A stretch of DNA of 64,000 nucleotides, from the NCBI RefSeq assembly GCF_021531975.1, contig NZ_JAFBIY010000001.1, positions 1-64,000 of the forward strand, written 5' to 3'. The first letter of the stretch is position 1. Each line of letters begins with the position of its first letter. The stretch is from Faecalicatena contorta. Lineage in GTDB: Bacteria; Bacillota; Clostridia; Lachnospirales; Lachnospiraceae. The notes below the pieces were generated by a model, which was given only the letters and a program-made list of their open reading frames with translations, made no database searches and had not been told where the DNA came from. Below, one piece after another: positions 1 through 8,862 of this stretch. A program made the translations under genes and the position numbers.

Positions 1-278
1 CAAATTGTTAAGGAAACAATCGGAGTTGGTGTAAACGAAAAAGCAGTCTTGCGGTTTTATAAAACTGCCCTTTCGTTTACATCAATTTCGATTTTTCCTT
101 GGTGAACAAAGTCGCGTCCCTTTAGCCACTATCTATGGGGATTCAATCTTTGCTCTCTTCCATAAGTCTATCATATCACATGGTTTATTAACAGATGGTT
201 TTTGCCAAAAGAATTATTTTTAGGCATAACAAACAGACTCCCTTTACGGAAGTTTTTCGGACTATTCAGTTATATATT

Positions 279-1454
279 TTAACATCTCATATGTGCAAAA
301 ACAGATGGTGTATGCTTATCCGGAAGATGTGGAACCATTTTCCCTCCACAGGAAGAACATTTGCATACATCTATGTTATATAGCAGCCTGATCATTTCAG
401 CGGCATTTCGGTTTTTCAATGCAGAAATATATTTTTTACATCCAAGCAGATTTCTACAATGCGTCATCTTTTTGCTCTTGTTTCGGCACGACAGCAAACC
501 ATAGTGCCGGATTCTGACAAAACGTTTTGGAGGAACATGCATTAAAAATCGACGGATGAACTCCTCACCCGGAACTGTTTTCTCTTTCCACTGACCTTTG
601 TTTTTATAGTCTTTTACAGCATATGTAACAGTTGCTTCCGTCATGGACTTGATCCGATGATTACTAATTGCTATCCTGTGAGTATATTTTCCAAGATAAT
701 TTATGACTGACTGTGCTCCATTAAAAGTCTCCTTACAATAAGCAACCCAGTCTTTTTTATAGCACTCATCGAGAAGTTCTTTGAAGCAATAGTGATTTTG
801 ATATTTCTCCGCTGTACCATGAAACTCAAGCTTTGAATCATTCCACAGGCTTTTTAATTCGCACAAATATTTTCCACGGAACACTTTTGCAATGACCCCA
901 TACGGGAGAAAAAACTTCCCACCGGTATCTTTCCATTTGTTGTCCTTATCAAGTCCGCCACCTAGAACAATGGTATGGATATGAGGATGATAATTCATTG
1001 CAGAACCCCATGTATGAAGAATACAGATATATCCGATGTCAGCTCCCAGATACTTTGAATCTCTCGCCAGCTCGTTCAGAGTAGATGATGCAGCATGATA
1101 CAGTGCATCATACAGAAGTTTCTGATTGCTATAAATGATAGGATGCAATTCCTCAGGGACCGTGAATACCACATGATAATAAGGTGCATCCAATACATTC
1201 TCCTTTTGCGCATCGATCCATTTTTCTTTTGGAAACTCCTGGCACATGGGGCAACACCTGCTTCTGCATGAATTGTTGTGAACACTGATACAGCCGCATT
1301 CCTCACAGACACTGATATTCACACCAAAAGCCCCGGTTTTACAGTTCATGATGTGAAAAGCTGCTTTTCTGTGGTGAGCAGGAAGCTCATGTGTTTTTTC
1401 ATAAACAGGATAAAACCGTTCAAAGACATCCTGTATCGTACATGATTTTTCCAC
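279..1454 (-). CDS. IS91-family HUH transposase, copy 1
   Basis: This is a rolling-circle (Y2-type HUH) transposase of 391 residues. An N-terminal zinc-binding region has Cys50, 53, 55, 63, 67, 68 and 71. The metal-binding HUH motif is HPHIH at 156-160, and the paired catalytic tyrosines fit YLGKY at 253-257. The family nicks one strand at the element end and transposes by rolling-circle copying, sometimes taking neighbouring DNA along. Translation appears to start at GTG 1454, two bases after the recombinase stop, so the two genes are probably coupled. The copy at 3822-4997 encodes an identical protein. Confidence 0.92.
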   Translation of the reverse strand: MEKSCTIQDVFERFYPVYEKTHELPAHHRKAAFHIMNCKTGAFGVNISVCEECGCISVHNNSCRSRCCPMCQEFPKEKWIDAQKENVLDAPYYHVVFTVPEELHPIIYSNQKLLYDALYHAASSTLNELARDSKYLGADIGYICILHTWGSAMNYHPHIHTIVLGGGLDKDNKWKDTGGKFFLPYGVIAKVFRGKYLCELKSLWNDSKLEFHGTAEKYQNHYCFKELLDECYKKDWVAYCKETFNGAQSVINYLGKYTHRIAISNHRIKSMTEATVTYAVKDYKNKGQWKEKTVPGEEFIRRFLMHVPPKRFVRIRHYGLLSCRNKSKKMTHCRNLLGCKKYISALKNRNAAEMIRLLYNIDVCKCSSCGGKMVPHLPDKHTPSVFAHMRC

Positions 1455-1456
1455 GA

Positions 1457-2299
1457 TTACTCACCACCCATCTCATCAAATGGGCTTTTAATACCGAGCA
1501 GAGTCTTATTGCTTACATGAAGATAAATCTCTGTTGACCTTGGATCGCGGTGTCCCAAAAGGGCCTGAATGTATTTCACGTCACACCCGGCTTCAAACAG
1601 ATGGCTTGCGAAACTATGGCGCAAACAGTGTGTAGAGACATGTTTCTGAATTCCAGCCCTTTTTGCGCTTTCACGGAAGAACTGAATGACACTGTCCCTC
1701 ACAAGATAATTCCCTGTCCATGAACTTGGAAACAGAATTCCTTTTGGTCTTCCACATTTAAACCAGTATTCTGTAAGTATCTCAAGTGTACGGTCAGCAA
1801 GTAAGGTATAACGGTCAAAGCGGCTTTTGCCATCACGGATGTGTATTGTTTTATTGGTGCGTGAAATATCCTCATAGTGAAGGTGCGTGACTTCTGATAC
1901 CCGAAGACCACCTGAATACATTGTAGCAATCATGGCTTTATGTTTCAGGTTTGGCGTTGCATCAAGAATCGCTGATATCTCTGCTTTCGTAAGTACGGTT
2001 GGCAGGCTCCTGTCTCTTTTCATACGTGGGATATCATCGTCATCCCAATTCATCTTTAATACTTTTTTATAAAAGAAACGAATACCGGAATGATAGTGGT
2101 TGTATGTTTCCGGTGAAATCCCGGAAAGTCTTTTTTGGATCAGAAATGTGTCAACATCATCTGTTGTCAGAGCATCTATTGGCTTATTTGTATATTTTAA
2201 AAAGTGAGCAACACTTGTACAGTATGCATGAATAGTAGAATCTCTTAGATTCCGTTTGTTTGCAGCATTTGTAATCTGGCTAAATATTTCATCGTACAT
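1457..2299 (-). CDS. Tyrosine recombinase of the IS91-like element, copy 1
   Basis: This is a phage-integrase-family recombinase of about 280 residues. An N-terminal SAM-like DNA-binding domain precedes a catalytic domain with Arg in SGGLRVSE, the HCLRH motif and the nucleophile Tyr in a GHRDPRSTEIY context. An upstream ATG at 2314 would overlap the GGAGG ribosome binding site, so the ATG at 2299, about 8 bases after it, is the better start. It is likely co-transcribed with the downstream transposase. The role of a tyrosine recombinase inside an IS91-type element is not obvious; resolution of transposition products is an inference. This copy has Lys where copy 2 has Gln (FLIQKRL versus FLIQQRL). 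Confidence 0.9.
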   Translation of the reverse strand: MYDEIFSQITNAANKRNLRDSTIHAYCTSVAHFLKYTNKPIDALTTDDVDTFLIQKRLSGISPETYNHYHSGIRFFYKKVLKMNWDDDDIPRMKRDRSLPTVLTKAEISAILDATPNLKHKAMIATMYSGGLRVSEVTHLHYEDISRTNKTIHIRDGKSRFDRYTLLADRTLEILTEYWFKCGRPKGILFPSSWTGNYLVRDSVIQFFRESAKRAGIQKHVSTHCLRHSFASHLFEAGCDVKYIQALLGHRDPRSTEIYLHVSNKTLLGIKSPFDEMGGE

Positions 2300-2597
2300 A
2301 ATAAAATCCTCCATGTAAAGTAGTTAATGAGAAACCCTGCTTACATGGAGGCGCATTGGCATAATAAAACCGCTTGTCAGAAAAGCGGTCAAATGGTATT
2401 CTTTTCATAGGCAGTGGTGTCTTTCTGTATTGAATTGTTTTGTGTGGTAACTTTACAATATCAAATGATGGTAAGAATTGCCATTGCCTATTTTATTATT
2501 GAGAAAAAGAAAGCTGCGCCACAGCCTCGGCAGGCCATCGCGCAGCGATTTTGTTCAATTGGAATTTGTTGCTCCGTCAAACTGAAAGTTTCAAGCG

Positions 2598-3428
2598 TTA
2601 TAGACTTCCCACAAATATCTCTGCATCAATCGTCAAAGTTTTTAGCTTTTTGAAATCAATCTCAGTTTTATCTACATGGAAGAGCAGTGGGGTCATGTCT
2701 GCAAAAATTTTAATATCCTCTAACGGCATTTCATATGATTCTGAAACTCTTTTTTGGTAAATAACAGAATACTGCTTCTTGAATAAGTTAATCACATTCT
2801 CATTGGAATACTCTTGATTTTTCAAATGTTCTTTTGCAATGTTTCTGAACTCCATCAGATGTTTATTCCCAGGAATAACCTTTACAATATAGCCGCTATC
2901 CGTCAGAACTCTATTGAACTCCAAATAATTAGCTGGTGTAAATATGTCCAGTATACAGTCTACTGAGTGGTCTCTAATTGGCATATTTTCCAAATCACCC
3001 ACAAACCACTTTATAGACTTACTACCGTCTCTTTTTGAAGCAAGGGAAATGGCATCTTTTGAAATATCAAAAGCAACTATATCTGCTTGAAATAGTTCTT
3101 TGATTTTTCTAGAATAATATCCTTCACCACATCCGACATCAAGAATAGTTGTTATGTTTTCAAGCTTGCTCAATATATGTGTTATCTCCGTAAGAATATG
3201 TGAATAGTATCCCTTTTCTAAAATATCCATTCTGCTTTCAAAAGAAGTTCTGCTATAATGCTTAGATTGCTTTTGATTTAATGCAAAATTCACATATCCT
3301 AATTTAGAAATATCGAAACAATGCTTATTACTACACAGCAAACTATTGCCTACCATCTTTAACTTTCGTTTACATATTGGACAACGAAAAAGCTTTTCGC
3401 TGTCATTAAATCTAATAATTTTATTCAT
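2598..3428 (-). CDS. RlmA-type 23S rRNA (guanine-N1) methyltransferase
   Basis: This 276-residue protein has the layout of RlmA(I/II)/TlrB enzymes, which methylate N1 of G745 or G748 in helix 35 of 23S rRNA. An N-terminal zinc ribbon has Cys16, Cys19, Cys32 and His36/Cys37. It is followed by a region resembling the family's GYVNL segment and a Rossmann SAM-binding motif ILDVGCGEGYY. The start is ATG 3428, behind GGAGG. TlrB-type methylation gives tylosin resistance in producers. Here a MTAYMRLR leader and an attenuator lie upstream, which argues for macrolide-inducible expression. The gene sits between the two IS91-like copies, so its mobility is probable. Which guanine is methylated cannot be told from sequence. 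Confidence 0.8.
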   Translation of the reverse strand: MNKIIRFNDSEKLFRCPICKRKLKMVGNSLLCSNKHCFDISKLGYVNFALNQKQSKHYSRTSFESRMDILEKGYYSHILTEITHILSKLENITTILDVGCGEGYYSRKIKELFQADIVAFDISKDAISLASKRDGSKSIKWFVGDLENMPIRDHSVDCILDIFTPANYLEFNRVLTDSGYIVKVIPGNKHLMEFRNIAKEHLKNQEYSNENVINLFKKQYSVIYQKRVSESYEMPLEDIKIFADMTPLLFHVDKTEIDFKKLKTLTIDAEIFVGSL

Positions 3429-3460
3429 GACATCCTCCATTATTACATTCTTGCCCGAAA

Positions 3461-3503
3461 GCGAGTTATGTAATACGGATGTACCGCAACACAACTCGCG
3501 GTA
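3461..3503 (-). promoter_or_regulatory. Attenuator hairpins between leader and RlmA-like gene
   Basis: Read on the minus strand, TACCGC (3503-3498) can pair with GCGGTA (3487-3482). Alternatively GCGAGTT (3499-3493) can pair with AACTCGC (3467-3461), just before a short U run. The two stems share bases, so they exclude each other. That is the expected design of a leader-controlled attenuator. Confidence 0.6.
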
Positions 3504-3530
3504 TTATCTTAATCTCATATATGCTGTCAT
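3504..3530 (-). CDS. Macrolide-sensing leader peptide MTAYMRLR
   Basis: An eight-codon ORF, MTAYMRLR, begins at ATG 3530 behind a near-perfect AGGAGGTGA ribosome binding site. It closely matches the known ErmD leader (MTHSMRLR...) and the mef(A) leader (MTASMRLR). Their Arg-Leu-Arg motif stalls macrolide-bound ribosomes. It lies 75 bases upstream of the RlmA-like start. The ribosome binding site sits at the exact edge of IS copy 2 (3544), so the promoter must lie in or beyond that IS. Identity is strong despite the short length, because peptide, ribosome binding site and attenuator agree. Confidence 0.8.
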   Translation of the reverse strand: MTAYMRLR

Positions 3531-3821
3531 CTTATCACCTCCTCAAATTGTTAAGGAAACAATCGGAGTTGGTGTAAACGAAAAAGCAGTCTTGCGGTTT
3601 TATAAAACTGCCCTTTCGTTTACATCAATTTCGATTTTTCCTTGGTGAACAAAGTCGCGTCCCTTTAGCCACTATCTATGGGGATTCAATCTTTGCTCTC
3701 TTCCATAAGTCTATCATATCACATGGTTTATTAACAGATGGTTTTTGCCAAAAGAATTATTTTTAGGCATAACAAACAGACTCCCTTTACGGAAGTTTTT
3801 CGGACTATTCAGTTATATATT

Positions 3822-4997
3822 TTAACATCTCATATGTGCAAAAACAGATGGTGTATGCTTATCCGGAAGATGTGGAACCATTTTCCCTCCACAGGAAGAA
3901 CATTTGCATACATCTATGTTATATAGCAGCCTGATCATTTCAGCGGCATTTCGGTTTTTCAATGCAGAAATATATTTTTTACATCCAAGCAGATTTCTAC
4001 AATGCGTCATCTTTTTGCTCTTGTTTCGGCACGACAGCAAACCATAGTGCCGGATTCTGACAAAACGTTTTGGAGGAACATGCATTAAAAATCGACGGAT
4101 GAACTCCTCACCCGGAACTGTTTTCTCTTTCCACTGACCTTTGTTTTTATAGTCTTTTACAGCATATGTAACAGTTGCTTCCGTCATGGACTTGATCCGA
4201 TGATTACTAATTGCTATCCTGTGAGTATATTTTCCAAGATAATTTATGACTGACTGTGCTCCATTAAAAGTCTCCTTACAATAAGCAACCCAGTCTTTTT
4301 TATAGCACTCATCGAGAAGTTCTTTGAAGCAATAGTGATTTTGATATTTCTCCGCTGTACCATGAAACTCAAGCTTTGAATCATTCCACAGGCTTTTTAA
4401 TTCGCACAAATATTTTCCACGGAACACTTTTGCAATGACCCCATACGGGAGAAAAAACTTCCCACCGGTATCTTTCCATTTGTTGTCCTTATCAAGTCCG
4501 CCACCTAGAACAATGGTATGGATATGAGGATGATAATTCATTGCAGAACCCCATGTATGAAGAATACAGATATATCCGATGTCAGCTCCCAGATACTTTG
4601 AATCTCTCGCCAGCTCGTTCAGAGTAGATGATGCAGCATGATACAGTGCATCATACAGAAGTTTCTGATTGCTATAAATGATAGGATGCAATTCCTCAGG
4701 GACCGTGAATACCACATGATAATAAGGTGCATCCAATACATTCTCCTTTTGCGCATCGATCCATTTTTCTTTTGGAAACTCCTGGCACATGGGGCAACAC
4801 CTGCTTCTGCATGAATTGTTGTGAACACTGATACAGCCGCATTCCTCACAGACACTGATATTCACACCAAAAGCCCCGGTTTTACAGTTCATGATGTGAA
4901 AAGCTGCTTTTCTGTGGTGAGCAGGAAGCTCATGTGTTTTTTCATAAACAGGATAAAACCGTTCAAAGACATCCTGTATCGTACATGATTTTTCCAC
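3822..4997 (-). CDS. IS91-family HUH transposase, copy 2
   Basis: The 391-residue product is identical to that of 279-1454, with the same zinc cysteines, the HPHIH metal motif and the YxxxY tyrosine pair. The GTG start at 4997 follows the recombinase stop by two bases. Perfect conservation between copies points to very recent duplication or gene conversion. Both copies look functional. Confidence 0.92.
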   Translation of the reverse strand: MEKSCTIQDVFERFYPVYEKTHELPAHHRKAAFHIMNCKTGAFGVNISVCEECGCISVHNNSCRSRCCPMCQEFPKEKWIDAQKENVLDAPYYHVVFTVPEELHPIIYSNQKLLYDALYHAASSTLNELARDSKYLGADIGYICILHTWGSAMNYHPHIHTIVLGGGLDKDNKWKDTGGKFFLPYGVIAKVFRGKYLCELKSLWNDSKLEFHGTAEKYQNHYCFKELLDECYKKDWVAYCKETFNGAQSVINYLGKYTHRIAISNHRIKSMTEATVTYAVKDYKNKGQWKEKTVPGEEFIRRFLMHVPPKRFVRIRHYGLLSCRNKSKKMTHCRNLLGCKKYISALKNRNAAEMIRLLYNIDVCKCSSCGGKMVPHLPDKHTPSVFAHMRC

Positions 4998-4999
4998 GA

Positions 5000-5842
5000 T
5001 TACTCACCACCCATCTCATCAAATGGGCTTTTAATACCGAGCAGAGTCTTATTGCTTACATGAAGATAAATCTCTGTTGACCTTGGATCGCGGTGTCCCA
5101 AAAGGGCCTGAATGTATTTCACGTCACACCCGGCTTCAAACAGATGGCTTGCGAAACTATGGCGCAAACAGTGTGTAGAGACATGTTTCTGAATTCCAGC
5201 CCTTTTTGCGCTTTCACGGAAGAACTGAATGACACTGTCCCTCACAAGATAATTCCCTGTCCATGAACTTGGAAACAGAATTCCTTTTGGTCTTCCACAT
5301 TTAAACCAGTATTCTGTAAGTATCTCAAGTGTACGGTCAGCAAGTAAGGTATAACGGTCAAAGCGGCTTTTGCCATCACGGATGTGTATTGTTTTATTGG
5401 TGCGTGAAATATCCTCATAGTGAAGGTGCGTGACTTCTGATACCCGAAGACCACCTGAATACATTGTAGCAATCATGGCTTTATGTTTCAGGTTTGGCGT
5501 TGCATCAAGAATCGCTGATATCTCTGCTTTCGTAAGTACGGTTGGCAGGCTCCTGTCTCTTTTCATACGTGGGATATCATCGTCATCCCAATTCATCTTT
5601 AATACTTTTTTATAAAAGAAACGAATACCGGAATGATAGTGGTTGTATGTTTCCGGTGAAATCCCGGAAAGTCTTTGTTGGATCAGAAATGTGTCAACAT
5701 CATCTGTTGTCAGAGCATCTATTGGCTTATTTGTATATTTTAAAAAGTGAGCAACACTTGTACAGTATGCATGAATAGTAGAATCTCTTAGATTCCGTTT
5801 GTTTGCAGCATTTGTAATCTGGCTAAATATTTCATCGTACAT
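5000..5842 (-). CDS. Tyrosine recombinase of the IS91-like element, copy 2
   Basis: The product differs from copy 1 by a single Gln/Lys substitution near residue 57, which matches the only base difference between the two repeats (5677 versus 2134). The catalytic Arg, HCLRH and Tyr motifs are intact. The ATG at 5842 is preferred over 5857 because GGAGG lies between them. Confidence 0.9.
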   Translation of the reverse strand: MYDEIFSQITNAANKRNLRDSTIHAYCTSVAHFLKYTNKPIDALTTDDVDTFLIQQRLSGISPETYNHYHSGIRFFYKKVLKMNWDDDDIPRMKRDRSLPTVLTKAEISAILDATPNLKHKAMIATMYSGGLRVSEVTHLHYEDISRTNKTIHIRDGKSRFDRYTLLADRTLEILTEYWFKCGRPKGILFPSSWTGNYLVRDSVIQFFRESAKRAGIQKHVSTHCLRHSFASHLFEAGCDVKYIQALLGHRDPRSTEIYLHVSNKTLLGIKSPFDEMGGE

Positions 5843-6208
5843 AATAAAATCCTCCATGTAAAGTAGTTAATGAGAAACCCTGCTTACATGGAGGCGCATT
5901 GGCATAATAAAACCGCTTGTCAGAAAAGCGGTCAAATGGTATTCTTTTCATAGGCAGTGGTGTCTTTCTGTATTGAATTGTTTTGTGTGGTAACTTTACA
6001 ATATCAAATGATGGTAAGAATTGCCATTGCCTATTTTATTATTGAGAAAAAGAAAGCTGCGCCACAGCCTCGGCAGGCCATCGCGCAGCGATTTTGTTCA
6101 ATTCAAGTTTGTATAACTATTTTATTGCATTATAGCATACTTTGGTCTGCTTTTCCCACTCCAGAGAAAATTTCTTTGTCGATAATTATCCTACCTATAG
6201 GAATATTT

Positions 6209-7324
6209 TTATTCACCAATACTTATCTCGGACAGAGATTTAATTTTAGAAAATGTATTTTTGTGCTTGCTTTTAGGATTCTCTTTCTTGCTTTTTGAAC
6301 GATTGTGAAAACCTAAATCCTTCCCCATTGAATTGTGTTGCTTATTCTTCTCGTTTGTGTTACTAACCAACTGACCGCAGGCAGCTTTGATGTTATTACC
6401 TCGTGATTCTCTCATTTTTACTTCTAAACCAGCCGCTTCAAGTCGCAATTTAAATGCAACTAATTGTTGTTTGTTTGGCCTGTTAATATTGCAATTTGCG
6501 GTATCATTATATTGCAAAAGATTTATCAAAACATTTTTCTCACGAAACCATCTTCCTAATTGACGTACATCAGTTGCTTTATCATTTAGACCAGGAATCA
6601 ATAAATAAGCAATTGTTACTTTTCTGTTATGTCTTTCCGAATATGATAAAACAGATTCAACAATCTTATTTATGTCATAACCTTTCATGTGAGGTATAAT
6701 TATATCTCTTGTTCTTTGATTTGTTGCATGAAGAGAGAGGGTGAGTTGTATCTTCAGATGTTCTTCTCTTATTTTTTTTAATTGTTCTAAAGGACCTACT
6801 GTCGAAATATTAATTCCATCTGTGGGGAAATTAAGCCCATTTCTATCTCTTAGTATATGAATTGACTTAATTACATTATCATAATTAAAAAATGGTTCAC
6901 CCATTCCCATATATACAATTCTGTTGACTTTTTCCTTCAGTAATGTTACTTGTTGCACAATTTCGGAAGGAGTTAAATTTCTTATAAATCCATTACTTCC
7001 AGATGCACAAAAAATACAACCGACAGGACATCCTACCATTGTACTAACACATACAGTTACACCTGTTTTTCTCTTTATGCAAACAGTTTCAACGCAGTAA
7101 CCATCCTTTAATTTGAAAGAGTATTTTCTTGTGTCACCGCCATTATAAATATCATTAATGCTCATTGTTTGATATTTCTTTTGGGGCTTTTCCTTATAAA
7201 GGGCATGCATAAGCGATCGAGCTTTTTTTTCTCCAACGCAATCACAAATTTCTTTATATGTATAACCGTATGGGTCCGAATTTATCATTTCTTCAGTGAT
7301 AATTATTGTGTTTTTATTTTTCAT
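6209..7324 (-). CDS. Cfr/RlmN-family radical SAM 23S rRNA methyltransferase
   Basis: This 371-residue radical SAM enzyme has the 4Fe-4S motif CPVGCIFC (Cys99, 103, 106) and the GMGEP motif near 140. It also has the two mechanistic cysteines of the family: Cys92, seven residues before the cluster as in Cfr and RlmN, and Cys316 in ACGQL. RlmN methylates C2 of A2503. Cfr methylates C8 of A2503 and gives resistance to phenicols, lincosamides, oxazolidinones, pleuromutilins and streptogramin A. A short divergent N-terminus and the position 42 bases after a mef gene in a mobile island favour a Cfr-like role over housekeeping RlmN. A basic tail of about 50 residues after ACGQL is longer than in typical Cfr. 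C8 versus C2 specificity is not decided by sequence here. Confidence 0.75.
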   Translation of the reverse strand: MKNKNTIIITEEMINSDPYGYTYKEICDCVGEKKARSLMHALYKEKPQKKYQTMSINDIYNGGDTRKYSFKLKDGYCVETVCIKRKTGVTVCVSTMVGCPVGCIFCASGSNGFIRNLTPSEIVQQVTLLKEKVNRIVYMGMGEPFFNYDNVIKSIHILRDRNGLNFPTDGINISTVGPLEQLKKIREEHLKIQLTLSLHATNQRTRDIIIPHMKGYDINKIVESVLSYSERHNRKVTIAYLLIPGLNDKATDVRQLGRWFREKNVLINLLQYNDTANCNINRPNKQQLVAFKLRLEAAGLEVKMRESRGNNIKAACGQLVSNTNEKNKQHNSMGKDLGFHNRSKSKKENPKSKHKNTFSKIKSLSEISIGE

Positions 7325-7366
7325 ATCATCAATACCTTGTTTAGTAATAGAAAAAGGTGCAGTTGA

Positions 7367-8587
7367 TTATTGCGTATTGTCAATCTCTCTCAAACCGGGT
7401 AGTAAAAATACGGCAAGCGCAACGATGATAATGCCAATTCCGCAAATGACAAACCATTTCTCAACTCCCAGCCGCTCCGCCAGAGGCCCGGAAATGACAA
7501 GGCCAAACGGCATGGCGAGGGAAGCGGCGCTTGTCAGTAGAGAAAAAACTCTCCCCAGATATTCTGGTTTGACCGTTTCTTGAAAAATCGCATTTTGCAC
7601 ACCGTAAAATGGAGCGGAAATTCCCATAACAGTACAGCACACAACAAAGACAAGAAATGCGTCTGGCGGCAAAAGCCCGGAGAGCATATTGCTAACGCCC
7701 ATCAGGAGAACGGAAAGACCGATGGTGTACCGCCGTTTCTTAAAACCGCCCCAAATGCTCAGAATGACTCCGCCAAGCAGCATACCAACCGCAAAAGCAA
7801 TTTCAGCGGCAGAGGCATGGGCCGGTGTTCCTTTGAAGTATGACATACAGATGAGAGGAAAAAGCGTACTGATTGGCATATAAAAGAACATATAAATTAC
7901 ACCAATCCAGAGCAGAGCAAAGAGGCCCCTGTTTTGCTTTAATACCACATACCCCTCTTTCATATCCTGTAAAAACTGTTGTCTTTTCGTTTCTGGACAT
8001 AGTTCAGGCGTTGGTATGGACGAAATCGCAACAGTCACACAGGCAAGGATTGCACCCACAATATCTAACAATATAATTGCATTAAGAGGCCAAACAGCAT
8101 ATAAAAACGCTGCGGCAGCTGGACTGATAATCGCACTTACTGCTTGCATGGTCTGCGTGTAACCAGCGCATTTTGTAAGTTCCTCTTTTGGCACAATCAT
8201 AGGTGTTGCTGCGCTGAATGCTGGAGAATGAAAAGCAGTTCCCGCACTTCGGATTAACAGGACAACCATAATAGACCATACGGGCAATTCCATGTAAAAC
8301 GCCACCAGCGCCAGAATACCGCCAGCGGCGGCAATTATCAAATCCGCACCAATCATTACGCTTTTACGGCTGTGCCGGTCAACAAAAGCACCTGCAAACG
8401 GGCCTAAACAGGCTTGCGGCAAAAATCCAATCAGTGTTGCCGCCGTCAATATGATTGCAGAATTAGTTTTCGCAACCAAATAAAAGATAATGGCCATTTG
8501 CAAAATACCGCTGCTAATAAAGGATATTGCTTGTCCGGCAAGAAGTGTAAAATAAGTTTTTCTCCATGAATTGTTGTTTTGGGTCAT
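7367..8587 (-). CDS. mef: Mef-type macrolide efflux MFS transporter
   Basis: This 406-residue, about 12-helix major facilitator protein follows the Mef(A)/Mef(E) sequence over its whole length. Matching stretches include FYLVAKTNSA near the start, the VDRHSRK loop, LIIAAAGG with the following FYMELPVW, TKCAGYTQ, and EYLGRVFSLL near the end. Mef proteins export 14- and 15-membered macrolides with the proton motive force, usually beside an Msr(D) ABC-F protein. No msr gene is present; the Cfr-like gene takes its place, 42 bases downstream and probably in the same transcript. The ATG at 8587 is used because AAGGAGG sits just before it. Longer upstream ORFs would cross the attenuator. Confidence 0.88.
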   Translation of the reverse strand: MTQNNNSWRKTYFTLLAGQAISFISSGILQMAIIFYLVAKTNSAIILTAATLIGFLPQACLGPFAGAFVDRHSRKSVMIGADLIIAAAGGILALVAFYMELPVWSIMVVLLIRSAGTAFHSPAFSAATPMIVPKEELTKCAGYTQTMQAVSAIISPAAAAFLYAVWPLNAIILLDIVGAILACVTVAISSIPTPELCPETKRQQFLQDMKEGYVVLKQNRGLFALLWIGVIYMFFYMPISTLFPLICMSYFKGTPAHASAAEIAFAVGMLLGGVILSIWGGFKKRRYTIGLSVLLMGVSNMLSGLLPPDAFLVFVVCCTVMGISAPFYGVQNAIFQETVKPEYLGRVFSLLTSAASLAMPFGLVISGPLAERLGVEKWFVICGIGIIIVALAVFLLPGLREIDNTQ

Positions 8588-8630
8588 AATGCGAACCTCC
8601 TTTTTTATTGCATTGTTCCTTTGTTTCTGC

Positions 8631-8673
8631 AATAAAAAGCAGGCGTTGTCCCACAGAGAGGGCAGACGCCTGC
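8631..8673 (-). terminator. Attenuator terminator upstream of mef
   Basis: On the minus strand GCAGGCGT pairs with ACGCCTGC around a 19-base loop, followed by TTTTTATT. This is a textbook intrinsic terminator, placed between the promoter and the mef ribosome binding site. It implies induction by antitermination, as known for mef/msr and several tet genes. Confidence 0.75.
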
Positions 8674-8862
8674 ATAACAACAAAGCACGAAAAAACACCA
8701 CGATACAGTTCAAAGACTGCTCGTGTCAAACCTACGTGTTCCTTTGCATACGCACGCAAAAAAAGCCCACCATCATGTGGAAAGGTACTTCTACTTTTTA
8801 TTGCTTATTAGCGTACACAAATTAACACACGTAAGCCTCCTTCCAATCTCAAACTGTCGCAC

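Larger units (their letters stand above)
1..2560 (-). mobile_element. IS91-like element, copy 1
   Basis: Bases 1-2560 match 3544-6103 base for base except position 2134 (T here, G at 5677). The element carries an HUH transposase and a tyrosine recombinase, both on the minus strand. The left part has a perfect 11-bp inverted repeat, TGTAAACGAAA at 30-40 and its complement at 71-81. The right end has GCTGCGC at 2512-2518 pairing with GCGCAGC near 2542-2548. Such hairpins fit the terminal structures of rolling-circle IS91 elements. This copy may extend left of the window. Confidence 0.85.
3544..6103 (-). mobile_element. IS91-like element, copy 2
   Basis: This is the second copy of the 2,560-bp repeat, in the same orientation as copy 1. 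Both junctions are visible: homology starts at CAAATTG (3544) after the leader ribosome binding site and ends at 6103. It diverges one base after the shared TTGTTCAATT. Two near-identical direct copies could recombine and loop out the RlmA-like gene with one IS. Confidence 0.9.

Noticed and set aside
7367-8713. Longer mef start at 8713
   Set aside because: The added 42 codons would run through the attenuator; the ATG at 8587 has AAGGAGG directly upstream.
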